Origin: Xanthomonas campestris pv. phormiicola
GTDB taxonomy: Bacteria; Pseudomonadota; Gammaproteobacteria; Xanthomonadales; Xanthomonadaceae
DNA: 64,000 bases
Direction of reading: 5' to 3'
Assembly: GCA_025666215.1 (NCBI GenBank)
Contig: CP102593.1
Span: forward strand, 5,159,001 to 5,223,000
Below the pieces are notes generated by a model that searched no databases, had not been told where the DNA came from, and worked only from the letters and a program-made list of their open reading frames with translations. This document shows, one piece after another, positions 36,181 through 45,182 of this stretch. Each line of letters opens with the position of its first letter. Positions within the stretch are counted from its first letter, which is position 1. Both the position numbers and the translations under genes were made by a program.

Positions 36181-36544
36181 CGGTACAACGGGAATCTGGT
36201 GGGTACGCCGGCATCATCGCATGCACCTGACGGCAGGCCGGTCGATCACATGCACCGTGGCGCGCGGCGTGGCTGCGCTGTTGCACGCAACGTTCCTGCG
36301 TCGGGGCTGAACAGTGCACCCGGCCGGCTCGCCGCGTCCCCCCTGTGGGAGCGACTTCAGTCGCGACGAACGGAGCGATGCACCTTCGGTTTCGGACAGG
36401 CCCGTGCGGTGGAACGCGGCGCGGCGGCGCTGACCCATGCAGCGTCCCCGCGCCGGGGCCGAAGACCCACCTGCAGCAGCCCAGCCGCGCCATCGCTAGC
36501 CGCTGCTGCGGCGACTCAGGCTACAACTCGAGGACAAGCGCAAC
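36181..36544. repeat. Intergenic stretch with a REP-like palindrome
   Basis: No gene is supportable in these 364 bases. A clear copy of the palindrome family, CTGTGGGAGCGACTTCAGTC, with its flank GCGACGAACGGAG, lies at 36342-36375. The region separates the AEC gene's promoter from the 3' end of the minus-strand TPR-like gene. Confidence 0.7.
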
Positions 36545-37183
36545 TCAGGGCCAGGCGGGCGGCTTGGCCTGCCAGGCGGCCTGCACGTCGGCCAGGGTGG
36601 CGCGTTCGTCGTCGCGCCAGGCCGGCAGCAGCTTGGCGAAGTCGGCACCGGGTCCCCACTGGTCCGGCCAGGTGCGCACGGCGGCGGCGTACCACTTCAC
36701 CGCCTCGTCCTTGCGGTCCAGCCGCCACAGCACCAGCGCCAGCGTCGGCGGCACCCAGTCCGGCGCCGCCGGGCGGCCGCGGACCAGGCCGCTCCATTGC
36801 GCCAGCGCGCGCGCCGGGTCGCCGGCACGCAACAGATCCCAGCCGTAGTTCCACTCGATCTGGCGGCGCTGCGCGCCGGGCGTCAGCGTGCGCAGCGCCG
36901 CCTGGTACAGCTCTTCGCCCAGCTCGCGGCGCCCGCCGGCCATGGCGATCGCCGCCAGCTGCGCGCGCGCCTCGACCGCGTTCGGATCGCGCTGCACGGT
37001 GCTGGCGAGGCGATCGACCAGCGCCTCGCCGGTGCCGCCGATCGCCGCCACCGGGCGCGTGGTGCCGCGGTCCTGATCGAAGTAGAACTCCTTCGGCGCC
37101 GGCAGGGTCTGCGCCTGCGCATCGACCGCGGCCGCGCTCACCCAGGCCAGCATCGCGGCCAGTGCGTATTTATGTGCATTCAC
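36545..37183 (-). CDS. Secreted TPR-like hypothetical protein
   Basis: I start at the GTG at 37183, giving a 212-residue precursor (MNAHKYALAAMLAWVSAAAV, DAQAQ) with a signal peptide. The mature part holds helical repeats like tetratricopeptides: AVEARAQLAAIAMAGGRREL, WNYGWDLLRAGDPARALAQW and LALVLWRLDRKDEAVKWYAA. The sequence ends in a Pro/Trp tail. I do not recognise the family. It is divergent from the indolepyruvate oxidoreductase gene across 160 bases. Confidence 0.72.
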   Translation of the reverse strand: MNAHKYALAAMLAWVSAAAVDAQAQTLPAPKEFYFDQDRGTTRPVAAIGGTGEALVDRLASTVQRDPNAVEARAQLAAIAMAGGRRELGEELYQAALRTLTPGAQRRQIEWNYGWDLLRAGDPARALAQWSGLVRGRPAAPDWVPPTLALVLWRLDRKDEAVKWYAAAVRTWPDQWGPGADFAKLLPAWRDDERATLADVQAAWQAKPPAWP

Positions 37184-37343
37184 TGCTGACAACCCCTTGG
37201 AGGTGGTCCCCTCCCCCGTCCGCATCCTAACCGCGTCGGCCGCCGGGGGCGAGGGGCGGGCGCACAAAATGCCGCTGATACAATCGGCCGATCGTGTGCG
37301 GCCTGCGCCGCGCGCGCGCCAGCCGTCCATTTCCAGGCAAGCC

Positions 37344-40300
37344 ATGAACCGCATCGCCGATCCGCGTCCGCCGTCTTCCCTCGCCGTGCCGGCAACCGCC
37401 GTCATCGACGCCGGCTACACCCTGGAGCACAAGTACACCCGCACCGACGGCCGCATCTATCTGTCGGGCGTGCAGGCGCTGGTGCGCCTGCCGCTGATGC
37501 AGCAGTTGCGCGACCGTGCCGCCGGGCTGAACACCGGCGGCTTCGTCAGCGGCTACCGCGGCAGCCCGTTGGGCGGCTTCGATCTGGAACTGTGGCGCGC
37601 GCGCAAACACCTGGACGCGGCCAACGTGAAGTTCCAGCCCGGCCTCAACGAGGACCTGGGCGCGACCATGGTGTGGGGCACCCAGCAGACCAACCTGTTC
37701 CCCGGCGCGCGCGTGGATGGCGTGTACGCGATGTGGTACGGCAAGGGCCCGGGCGTGGACCGCTGCGGCGACGTGTTCAAGCACGGCAATGCCGCCGGCA
37801 CCTCGCGCCACGGCGGCGTGCTGGCGCTGGCCGCCGACGACCACGCCTGCCGCAGTTCGACCCTGCCGCACGGCTCGGAAGAGGAATTCGTCAGCGCGAT
37901 GATGCCGGTGCTCAATCCGGCCGGAGTGCAGGACATCCTCGACCTGGGCCTGGTCGGCTGGGCGATGAGCCGCTACACCGGGCGCTGGATCGGCTTCAAG
38001 ACCATTGCCGAGACGGTGGAGTCGTCGGCCTCGGTGGAAGTGGACCCGTTCGCGCGGCAGATCGTGCTGCCGGAGGATTTCGAACTGCCGCCGGGCGGGC
38101 TCAACATCCGCTGGCCGGATCCGCCGCTGGACCAGGAGATGCGCCTGCACCGTTACGCAGTGCGCGCCGCGCAGGCCTTCGCCCGCGCCAACGGCGTGGA
38201 CCGCACGGTGCTGGATTCGCCGCAGGCGCGGCTGGGCATCGTCACCACCGGCAAGAGCTACCTGGACGTGCTGCAGGCGCTGGAATACCTGGGCCTGGAC
38301 GAGCGCGCCTGCCGCGACATCGGCATCCGCGTGTACAAGGTGGGCATGACCTGGCCGCTGGAGCCGGTCGGCATCGCCGCGTTCGCGCAGGGCCTGGACG
38401 ACATCGTGGTGGTGGAGGAGAAGAAGGCCTTCATCGAGCGGCAGATGAAGGAACAGTTCTACAACTGGCCGGCCAGCGCCGGTCCGCGCCCGAGCATCGT
38501 CGGCAAGTACGACGAGGCCGGCGAATGGATCCTGCCGTCCACCGGCGAACTGACCCCGGCGACCATCGCCGCGGTGATCGGCAAGCGCATCCAGCGCCTG
38601 CTTCAATCGAGCGCGATCAACACCGAGTCGATCGAGCAGCGGCTGCGCTGGATGGAGGCCAAGGAAGCGGAAATGGCCCTGCCGCGCGCCAATTTCCCGC
38701 GCGTGCCGCACTACTGCTCCGGCTGCCCGCACAACACCTCCACCGTGGTGCCGGAGGGCTCGCGCGCGCTGGGCGGGATCGGTTGCCACTACATGGTAAC
38801 GTGGATGGACCGGTCCACCGACACCTTCACCCACATGGGCGGCGAAGGCGTCACCTGGGCCGGGCAGGCGCCGTTCACCGACACCCCGCACGTGTTCCAG
38901 AACCTCGGCGACGGCACCTACTTCCACAGCGGCTCGCTGGCGATCCGCCAGTCGATCGCCGCCGGCGTCAACATCACCTACAAGATCCTCTACAACGACG
39001 CGGTGGCGATGACCGGCGGGCAGCCGGTGGACGGCACGTTGAGCGTGCCCGACATCGCCCGGCAGATGCGTGCCGAAGGCGTGCACAGCATCGCCCTGGT
39101 CAGCGACGACATCGGCAAGTGGACGCGGCGCCGCGAGCAATTCCCCAGCGACGTGGAGTTCCACGACCGCAGCGAGCTGGACGCGGTGCAAAAGCGCCTG
39201 CGCGAGGTCAAGGGCACCAGCATCCTGATCTACGACCAGACCTGCGCCACCGAGAAGCGGCGCCGGCGCAAGCGCGGCAAGCTGCCCGATCCGGCCAAGC
39301 GCGTGCTGGTCAATTCGCTGGTCTGCGAGGGCTGCGGCGACTGCGGCGAAAAGAGCTTCTGCGTGTCGGTGCTGCCGAAGGAGACCGAGTTCGGGCGCAA
39401 GCGCCAGATCGACCAGTCCGGCTGCAACAAGGACTATTCCTGCGTCTCCGGCTTCTGCCCCAGCTTCGTCACCGTGCACGGCGGGCAGCTGCGCAAGGGC
39501 GGCAAGGCCGATGCGGCCACGCTGCTGCAGGACCTGCCGGCGCCGGTGTTCCGCAGCGACCTGGCGCAGCCCTGGAACATCCTCATCACCGGCGTCGGCG
39601 GCACCGGCGTGGTCACCATCGGCGCGTTGCTGGGCATGGCCGGACACCTGGAAGGCAAGGGCGCCAGCGTGCTCGACCAGACCGGCCTGGCGCAGAAGGG
39701 CGGCGCGGTCACCACCCATATCCGCCTGGCGCGCCAGCCCGAGGACCTGCACGCGGTGCGCATCGCCGCCGGCGAGGCCGACCTGGTGCTGGGCTGCGAC
39801 ATGGTCGTGGTCAACGACTACTGGGCACTGTCCAAGGTGCGCGGCGACCGCTCGCAGGTGGTGCTCAACACCTACGAAGCGATGCCCGGCACCTTCACCA
39901 CGCATCCGGACATGCAGTTCCCCGCCGCCGACATCGTCGCCGGGGTGCGCCTGGCCTTGGGCGGGCGCGACCCCTTGCTGCTCGACGCCACGCAACTGGC
40001 CACCGCGCTGCTCGGCGACGCCATCGCCAGCAACCTGTTCATGCTCGGCTACGCCTGGCAGCAGGGGCTGGTGCCGCTGTCGCACGACGCGCTGATGCGT
40101 GCGATCGAACTCAACGGCGCGGCCGTGGCGATGAACCAGCAGGCCTTCGCCTGGGGCCGCCTGGCGGCGCTGGACCTGGCCACGGTGCAGCAGGCCGCGG
40201 GCATGCCCGGCAGCGTTGCGAGCGAGGCCGAACCCGCTGCGCAGCGGCTGCAACAACTGCCACCGGGCGAGTGGGAAGGCCACGAGGGCGGCGCCAGCGC

Positions 40301-41066
40301 CGCGCCGCGCAATCCGCACAACGCGCGCCAGGCGCGCGACCTGCCCGCCGCCGCCGATGCCGCCGACAGCGGCCATGCGCCGCTGGACGACACGCGCCTG
40401 TCGCGCTCGCTGCACGAACTGGTCGCGCGCCGCCGCGCGTTCCTGGTCGATTACCAGGACAGCGCCTACGCCGCGCGCTACGCCACGCTGGTGGAGCGCG
40501 TGCGCGAGGCCGAACAGCGCGTCGCCGCCGGTGCCACCGCTTTGACCGAGGCGGTGGCACGCTACGCGTTCAAGCTGATGGCCTACAAGGACGAATACGA
40601 AGTGGCGCGGCTGTACACCAGCGGCGATTTCCAGCGCCAGCTGCAGCAGCAGTTCGACGGCGCCTATTCGCTGCGCTTCCACCTGGCGCCGCCGCTGCTG
40701 GCCAGGAAGGACGCGCAGGGCCGCGCGCTGAAGCGCGAGTTCGGGCCGTGGATGCTCACCGCGTTCAAGTGGCTGGCCAAGCTGCGCGTGCTGCGCGGCG
40801 GCAAGTTCGACCTCTTCGGCTACAGCGCCGAACGCCGCGGCGAGCGGCAGCTGATCGTCGACTACGAACGCACCGTGGGCGAACTGCTGGAACGCCTGGC
40901 GGCGGACAACCTGGCGCTGGCGGTGGAGATCGCCAGCGTGCCGGAACACATCCGCGGCTACGGCCACGTCAAGGAAGCGCACCTGCACGAGGCCAGGCAG
41001 CGCGAGGCACGGCTGCTGGCGACCTGGCGCAATCCGAAGGCCTTGCATATCGTGCAGGCGGCTTGA
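37344..41066 (+). CDS. Indolepyruvate ferredoxin oxidoreductase, fused alpha/beta
   Basis: This 1240-residue enzyme oxidatively decarboxylates aryl or branched 2-oxo acids to acyl-CoA using thiamine diphosphate and iron-sulfur centres. The N-terminal part (about 40-380) contains GLNTGGFVSGYRGSPLGGFD. The thiamine-binding core (about 450-640) includes CSGCPHN, GGIGCHYMVTWMD and GDGTYFHSGSLAIRQ. A cysteine-rich cluster domain follows (VCEGCGDCGEKSFCVSVLP, QSGCNKDYSCVSGFC), then the gamma domain with GVGGTGVVTIGALLGMAG. The C-terminal 200 residues are a proteobacterial extension. I place the start at 37344, where homology begins; the 49-codon upstream extension is basic and unlikely. Confidence 0.95.
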   Translation: MNRIADPRPPSSLAVPATAVIDAGYTLEHKYTRTDGRIYLSGVQALVRLPLMQQLRDRAAGLNTGGFVSGYRGSPLGGFDLELWRARKHLDAANVKFQPGLNEDLGATMVWGTQQTNLFPGARVDGVYAMWYGKGPGVDRCGDVFKHGNAAGTSRHGGVLALAADDHACRSSTLPHGSEEEFVSAMMPVLNPAGVQDILDLGLVGWAMSRYTGRWIGFKTIAETVESSASVEVDPFARQIVLPEDFELPPGGLNIRWPDPPLDQEMRLHRYAVRAAQAFARANGVDRTVLDSPQARLGIVTTGKSYLDVLQALEYLGLDERACRDIGIRVYKVGMTWPLEPVGIAAFAQGLDDIVVVEEKKAFIERQMKEQFYNWPASAGPRPSIVGKYDEAGEWILPSTGELTPATIAAVIGKRIQRLLQSSAINTESIEQRLRWMEAKEAEMALPRANFPRVPHYCSGCPHNTSTVVPEGSRALGGIGCHYMVTWMDRSTDTFTHMGGEGVTWAGQAPFTDTPHVFQNLGDGTYFHSGSLAIRQSIAAGVNITYKILYNDAVAMTGGQPVDGTLSVPDIARQMRAEGVHSIALVSDDIGKWTRRREQFPSDVEFHDRSELDAVQKRLREVKGTSILIYDQTCATEKRRRRKRGKLPDPAKRVLVNSLVCEGCGDCGEKSFCVSVLPKETEFGRKRQIDQSGCNKDYSCVSGFCPSFVTVHGGQLRKGGKADAATLLQDLPAPVFRSDLAQPWNILITGVGGTGVVTIGALLGMAGHLEGKGASVLDQTGLAQKGGAVTTHIRLARQPEDLHAVRIAAGEADLVLGCDMVVVNDYWALSKVRGDRSQVVLNTYEAMPGTFTTHPDMQFPAADIVAGVRLALGGRDPLLLDATQLATALLGDAIASNLFMLGYAWQQGLVPLSHDALMRAIELNGAAVAMNQQAFAWGRLAALDLATVQQAAGMPGSVASEAEPAAQRLQQLPPGEWEGHEGGASAAPRNPHNARQARDLPAAADAADSGHAPLDDTRLSRSLHELVARRRAFLVDYQDSAYAARYATLVERVREAEQRVAAGATALTEAVARYAFKLMAYKDEYEVARLYTSGDFQRQLQQQFDGAYSLRFHLAPPLLARKDAQGRALKREFGPWMLTAFKWLAKLRVLRGGKFDLFGYSAERRGERQLIVDYERTVGELLERLAADNLALAVEIASVPEHIRGYGHVKEAHLHEARQREARLLATWRNPKALHIVQAA

Positions 41067-41389
41067 ACTGCTGGATCGGTCGCGCGACGCGGCAAAAGTG
41101 GTCGGGGCCGAAGTCCCTCCTGCAGGGCATCCGAGCAGTCGCCGCACGCTGCTGCAGGCACGGTTGCAACCGCGCCCATCGGTGTGTTGACCGGCCGACA
41201 ACGTCATCGACGGCAGATGCGGTCGCGGCGGAAGGCGCTCCTGCAGTGCAGCGGCCGATCATCCGGTTCGCCATAAAAAAACGCTGCCGACATGCAGCCG
41301 GCAGCGTTCCATGGGACACAGGGGAGCGTGGATCGCGGGCGTGATTCAGCCGGCGCCCGCGCGATCCGAATGCCCACCTCGCTGCGCTA
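41067..41389. other. Intergenic stretch with REP-like remnant
   Basis: No gene is visible in these 323 bases. A weak palindrome-family copy (GGGGCCGAAGTCCCTCCTGC) lies at 41104-41123, and a strong terminator for the minus-strand gene stands at 41275-41308. Confidence 0.55.
41275..41308 (-). terminator. Rho-independent terminator of the glycine-zipper gene
   Basis: On the minus strand a 10-bp perfect stem (AACGCTGCCG / CGGCAGCGTT) with a 9-base loop is followed by seven T residues. It lies about 80 bases beyond the stop codon at 41390. Confidence 0.92.
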
Positions 41390-42166
41390 TCAACCCCGCG
41401 GATCGGTCGGCGTGCCGCGGCCCGAACCGTAGCGATCCGAATGGAAGGCCTCGCGCACGGCCGCCTTGGCCTGCGCCCAGGTCAGCCGCGAACGGTCCTT
41501 GGCGCGTTCCCAGCCGCTTTCCAGATCCGTTTCCAGGCGCTCGTCCCAGTCGCGGTCCTGATAGCGGCTGCGCGCCTGGATGCCATAACGGTAGGCCGGA
41601 CGGTAGTCGTCGTAGCCGGCGTCGCCATCGCGATAATCCACGCTGTCGAAACGCTCGGCATAGTAATGGTCGCTGTCCTCGTAGGTGCGGTAAGTGCTGT
41701 CGGCGCGCTGCCAGGAATCGCGCGCGGCCAGCCGTGCGTCCTCCCACTCCAGGCGCGATTCGCCGCGACGGGTACCCCAGTCGCGCGACAGCTCTGCTTC
41801 GGTCTCTTCCCAACTGCGGGTCGGATACTGCTCGCGCGCCTGCAGGCCGAAACCGTAGGCGGCCGCGTAGTCGCGTTCGTAGTCGTAGTCGGACTTCACG
41901 TAGTCGCGGTTGCGATATTCTTCGCGCCAGTACTCGGTTTCGCCGGTCGGGTCGATGCGTTCGGCGACGCCCTTGCCCGCGGCGGCACCGACGACGACGC
42001 CGACCGCAGCACCGATCAGCGTGCCGAGCGGCCCGAACACGGTACCGGCCAGCGCCCCGGCAGCGACGCCGCCCGCGGTGCCGCCGACGCCGACGCCGAC
42101 CGGATGCGAGCCCGGCGTGCCGGAGAGGGGATCGCGATTGAGATCGCGCGCTTCGTTGTTGCTCAT
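41390..42166 (-). CDS. Glycine-zipper protein with a duplicated charged domain
   Basis: The ATG at 42166 follows GGAG and yields 258 residues. Residues 22-66 are a glycine-zipper membrane segment (VGVGVGGTAGGVAAGALAG, GTLIGAAVGVVVGAAAGKG). Residues 78-152 and 168-241 are two diverged copies of one ~75-residue unit. Both hold a tyrosine-rich first half, then YGFGLQARE or YGIQARS, a W-E-T or L-E-T-like stretch, and ESRLEWEDARLAARDSW or DRSRLTWAQAKAAVREAF. No signal peptide is seen. Function is unknown; such layouts occur in stress-associated proteins of proteobacteria. Confidence 0.85.
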   Translation of the reverse strand: MSNNEARDLNRDPLSGTPGSHPVGVGVGGTAGGVAAGALAGTVFGPLGTLIGAAVGVVVGAAAGKGVAERIDPTGETEYWREEYRNRDYVKSDYDYERDYAAAYGFGLQAREQYPTRSWEETEAELSRDWGTRRGESRLEWEDARLAARDSWQRADSTYRTYEDSDHYYAERFDSVDYRDGDAGYDDYRPAYRYGIQARSRYQDRDWDERLETDLESGWERAKDRSRLTWAQAKAAVREAFHSDRYGSGRGTPTDPRG

Positions 42167-42340
42167 TGGGAACGCTCCGCAGTGATTGGGATCACCGGCC
42201 ATCCGCATCGGCCCGTGGTGATGCACAGTGGCGAACGTGCGGTTAATCCCCCGTGCCATCGGGGTGAGCGCGCGATGAGGCCCCATCGCGGGTACCGTCA
42301 CGCTTTCGCAACGACCGCGGCTGCACGCGCGGCGCGTGCC

Positions 42341-42943
42341 TCAGCCGCGCCGCCAGACCAGGCAGCGGTTGTTCGTCGGCAGTGCCACGTCCTCCTGCAG
42401 CAGCAGTCCTTGCGCCTGCGCCAGCGCGTCGAGCGCTTCGAAGTCGCGGATACCGCTCGCCGCATCGCGCGCCTTCAGCCAGGCATCGAACTCCCGGTTG
42501 CTGTCGCTGCTGAACGTGCCGCCATAATTGAACGGGCCGTACACAGCCAGCGTGGCGCTGTCGCTACCGGCCAGCAGCGTGCCGACACCGGCGAAGAACG
42601 CCTGCACCGCGGGCCAGCCCATGATGTGCAGCGTATTGGCGGTGAACACCGCATCGTAGCCGGCGACCGGCCATGGCCCGGCCTGCACGTCCAGCGCCAG
42701 GGCCGGCGGCGTGTTCGGCAATGCCGCCGCGTCCAGCCATTGCGCGATGCCGGGCAGGTGCTCGGCACGCTCGCTGCACTGCCAGGTCAATTGCGGCAGG
42801 GCGGCGGCGAAATGCACCGCATGCTGGCCGGTGCCGCTGCCGATCTCCAGCACATGGCGGCGCTCGGCGAAATGCCGCTGCAGCACCTGCAGGATCGGAT
42901 CGCGATTGCGGTCGCAGGACGGTGCGTAGGGTCTATCGTTCAT
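42341..42943 (-). CDS. DUF938-family SAM-dependent methyltransferase
   Basis: The 200-residue product starts RPYAPSCDRNRDPILQVLQR, the hallmark of the DUF938 methyltransferase-like family. The SAM-binding loop is VLEIGSGTGQHAVHFA, and further conserved parts are ANTLHIMGWPAVQAFF and AVYGPFNYGGTFSSDSN. Its substrate is unknown. It lies in tandem with the NYN-domain gene on the minus strand, 60 bases downstream. Confidence 0.9.
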   Translation of the reverse strand: MNDRPYAPSCDRNRDPILQVLQRHFAERRHVLEIGSGTGQHAVHFAAALPQLTWQCSERAEHLPGIAQWLDAAALPNTPPALALDVQAGPWPVAGYDAVFTANTLHIMGWPAVQAFFAGVGTLLAGSDSATLAVYGPFNYGGTFSSDSNREFDAWLKARDAASGIRDFEALDALAQAQGLLLQEDVALPTNNRCLVWRRG

Positions 42944-43002
42944 CGCTCATCGCTTGGTGGCGACCGCAGCAGGCGCCGCGGCCTGGCGGAGGCGTATCGC
43001 GG

Positions 43003-43872
43003 TCAACTGCGCGAACGCACGAAGATGCGCTTGCTGCCGCCTTCGTTGCCGCGTTCCTCGAGTTCGAACTGCGCCGACAGCCGGCGCAGCAGGTCGCTGA
43101 GCTTCTTGTGCCCGTACAGGCGCGGATCGAAATCCGGGCGCACCTTGTTGAGGTAGCTGCCGACGCTGCCGAGTCCGGCCCAGCCCTGGTCGTCGGAGGC
43201 TTCCTCGATCGCCTGGCGCAGCAGTTTCAGCGGTGCGGACAGCTTCGCATCGGCGGGCGCAGCGGGCGCCGCCGCGGGCGCGGCCACGGCAGCCACTGTC
43301 TCGGGCCTGGCGGTCTGCGCCGCCTGCGCAACCTGTGGCGTCTTGCGCCCCTTGCCCGCCGGCTTGGCGGCCGCGGCCGCCGGCTTGGACGGTTCGGCGC
43401 TGGCCGCCTCGCTGCGCAGCACTTCGGTGTAGATGAACTTGTCGCAGGCCTGCACGAACGCGTCCGGCGTCTTGCGCTCGCCGAAGCCGTACACGGTCGG
43501 TCCTTCCTCGCGCAGGCGCTGCGCCAGGCGGGTGAAATCGCTGTCGCTGGAGACCAGGCAGAAGCCATCGAAGCGGCCGGTGTACAGCAGGTCCATCGCG
43601 TCGATGATCAGCGAGCTGTCGGTGGCGTTCTTGCCGCTGGTGTAGGCGAACTGCTGCACCGGGCTGATCGAGTGCTTCAGCAGCGCCTGCTTCCACTGGG
43701 TCATGCGCGTGCTGGTGAAGTCGCCGTAGATGCGCTTGACGCTGGCCACGCCGTACTTGGCCACTTCGGCCAGCAGGCCTTCGATCACCGACGGCTGCGC
43801 GTTGTCGGCATCGATCAGCACCGCCAGGCGCGGCTGGTCGTCGTCGGTCTCGGATCTGGAACGGGTTTTCAT
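43003..43872 (-). CDS. NYN (PIN-like) nuclease domain protein with C-terminal LOTUS-like domain
   Basis: I start at the ATG at 43872. The 289-residue protein has an N-terminal NYN domain (about 14-150). Its acidic residues lie in LAVLIDADNAQPS, NATDSSLIIDAMDLLY and LVSSDSDFTRLAQRLRE, the arrangement of metal-dependent LabA-like RNases. An Ala/Pro/Lys-rich linker (about 155-215) leads to a C-terminal OST-HTH/LOTUS-type winged helix (LLRQAIEEASDDQGWAGLGS onward, ending RIFVRSRS). NYN-LOTUS proteins are presumed RNA-binding endonucleases; the target is unknown. Confidence 0.88.
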   Translation of the reverse strand: MKTRSRSETDDDQPRLAVLIDADNAQPSVIEGLLAEVAKYGVASVKRIYGDFTSTRMTQWKQALLKHSISPVQQFAYTSGKNATDSSLIIDAMDLLYTGRFDGFCLVSSDSDFTRLAQRLREEGPTVYGFGERKTPDAFVQACDKFIYTEVLRSEAASAEPSKPAAAAAKPAGKGRKTPQVAQAAQTARPETVAAVAAPAAAPAAPADAKLSAPLKLLRQAIEEASDDQGWAGLGSVGSYLNKVRPDFDPRLYGHKKLSDLLRRLSAQFELEERGNEGGSKRIFVRSRS

Positions 43873-44263
43873 GGCGGGGACCTGCGTGGAAACGGAAGCG
43901 TCGGCGGGAGCGCAGCGCGGTGCCGCTGGCGCGCTCGGCGCCGTGTGCCACTGTGCCACTCCGGCGCAGCGGCGGCCAGTCTTGCCGAATGACGGCGGTC
44001 GCTTCGCCGGCGAGCGCAGGCGATCCAGGTCGCCGCGTCACGCGCCGCATCGGACCACGCTGCAGCCGCACTCGCTCGGCGCCGCCGCGCCCGCTGCCGC
44101 ACGCGCACCGCCTCAGGGCGTTGCGGCAGGCGCCTGCGGCAACGCCAGGTGCTTGCGGAAGAAGCGCGCGATCACCCGCAGGGCCTGCCGGCTTTCGGGC
44201 CGCGTGTCGTTCAGAGGGCTGCAGGCGTTCATCGAAGTGATGCGCGAACTGGGGTAGCGCGTA
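43873..44263. other. Intergenic stretch with no supported gene
   Basis: These 391 bases lie between the NYN gene start and the EcsC gene stop. On the minus strand a short frame ends LRVIARFFRKHLALPQAPAA, which resembles the tail of an alpha/beta hydrolase, but it has no recognisable core or start. I treat it as a possible decayed fragment only. Confidence 0.3.
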
Positions 44264-45079
44264 TCAGCGCGACGCCGGCAGCGCCTCGTAGGCCTGCCGC
44301 ACCGCCGCATCGCCATAGCGCCGTTCCAGCCGGCGCACGATGAAGTGGCCGCGCGCCATCGCCTGGAAGTGGGCCATGAACACCGTGTTGAGCAGCGCGC
44401 CGCTGGCCGCGCCGACCAGCGGCACCGCCTGCGCGGCCAGCTTCTCGCTGACCGTGATCGAGAACTTCGCCGCGATCCGCGACATCAGCGACACCAGCGC
44501 CGGCGCGCCCTTGCTGCCGATGCCGTGCGCGGCGATGTACTGCGCGGCGGCGCTGAGCTGCTGCGCCATCGCCGTGCGCACCGCGAAGTAGCCCGATTCG
44601 CTGCCGTCGTCGCGCGCACTGCGGCCGCCGTGCGCCAGCACTTCCAGGCAGGCCAGGGTGGTGGCCGGATCGTCCAGCCGTTCGCCCTCGGCGCGGGCGA
44701 TGTCGGCGATCGAACGCAGCATCAGCGTGGTAGTCAGCGGCAGTTCCACCAGCAACCCGGGCAGGCCGAAGAAACCGCCGGCGGCGCCGGTCGCGGCCAC
44801 CGCCACCCCATGCAGGCGCGGCCGCGCCGCGCCCGGTGCCTGGGTGCGCAGGGTCAGCAGCGCCGAGCGCAAGGCGATGCGCAGCGCGCGATGGCTGATC
44901 GTGTCGATGCGCGAGGACAGCGCCTTCGGCAGCCGCTTGCTGAGCAGATCCTCGATCGGCGCGCCGACCGTATTGGCGATCTTCGCCGCCAGGCCGGGAT
45001 GTTCGAGCAGCGCGTGCGCCTGGGCCAGATCGCGGTGGTCGGCGGCATCCATGGCGGGAACGGGGAGATTGGAGGTCAT
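44264..45079 (-). CDS. EcsC-family protein
   Basis: The 271-residue product starts at the ATG at 45079 (MTSNLPVPAMDAADHRDLAQ) rather than the longer frame at 45181. It has the EcsC pattern: an early helical region (LLSKRLPKALSSRIDTISHR), a glycine-rich hydrophobic stretch (GVAVAATGAAGGFFGLPGL), and VPLVGAASGALLNTVFMAHF near the C-terminus. EcsC proteins are linked to ABC-transporter and secretion phenotypes in Bacillus, but their activity is unknown. It follows the MFS gene start region, same strand. Confidence 0.88.
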   Translation of the reverse strand: MTSNLPVPAMDAADHRDLAQAHALLEHPGLAAKIANTVGAPIEDLLSKRLPKALSSRIDTISHRALRIALRSALLTLRTQAPGAARPRLHGVAVAATGAAGGFFGLPGLLVELPLTTTLMLRSIADIARAEGERLDDPATTLACLEVLAHGGRSARDDGSESGYFAVRTAMAQQLSAAAQYIAAHGIGSKGAPALVSLMSRIAAKFSITVSEKLAAQAVPLVGAASGALLNTVFMAHFQAMARGHFIVRRLERRYGDAAVRQAYEALPASR

Positions 45080-45182
45080 GGCCGAGAGTCTTGGCGTGGG
45101 AATGCACAGCATGCACCGGCCGGTGGCGCGATGCTGTCGAGGGCAGATGACGAAACCGGGTATGCGACGGGTCGCAGGCACC

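Noticed and set aside
37227..41207. Open frame of 1326 codons antisense to the indolepyruvate oxidoreductase
   Set aside because: The frame has shadow-type composition (Gln, His, Arg and Ala-rich), no start signal and lies exactly opposite a well-conserved enzyme.
44113..44316. Short minus-strand frame ending LRVIARFFRKHLALPQAPAA
   Set aside because: It hints at a hydrolase tail, but no core, start or neighbouring fragment supports a gene.
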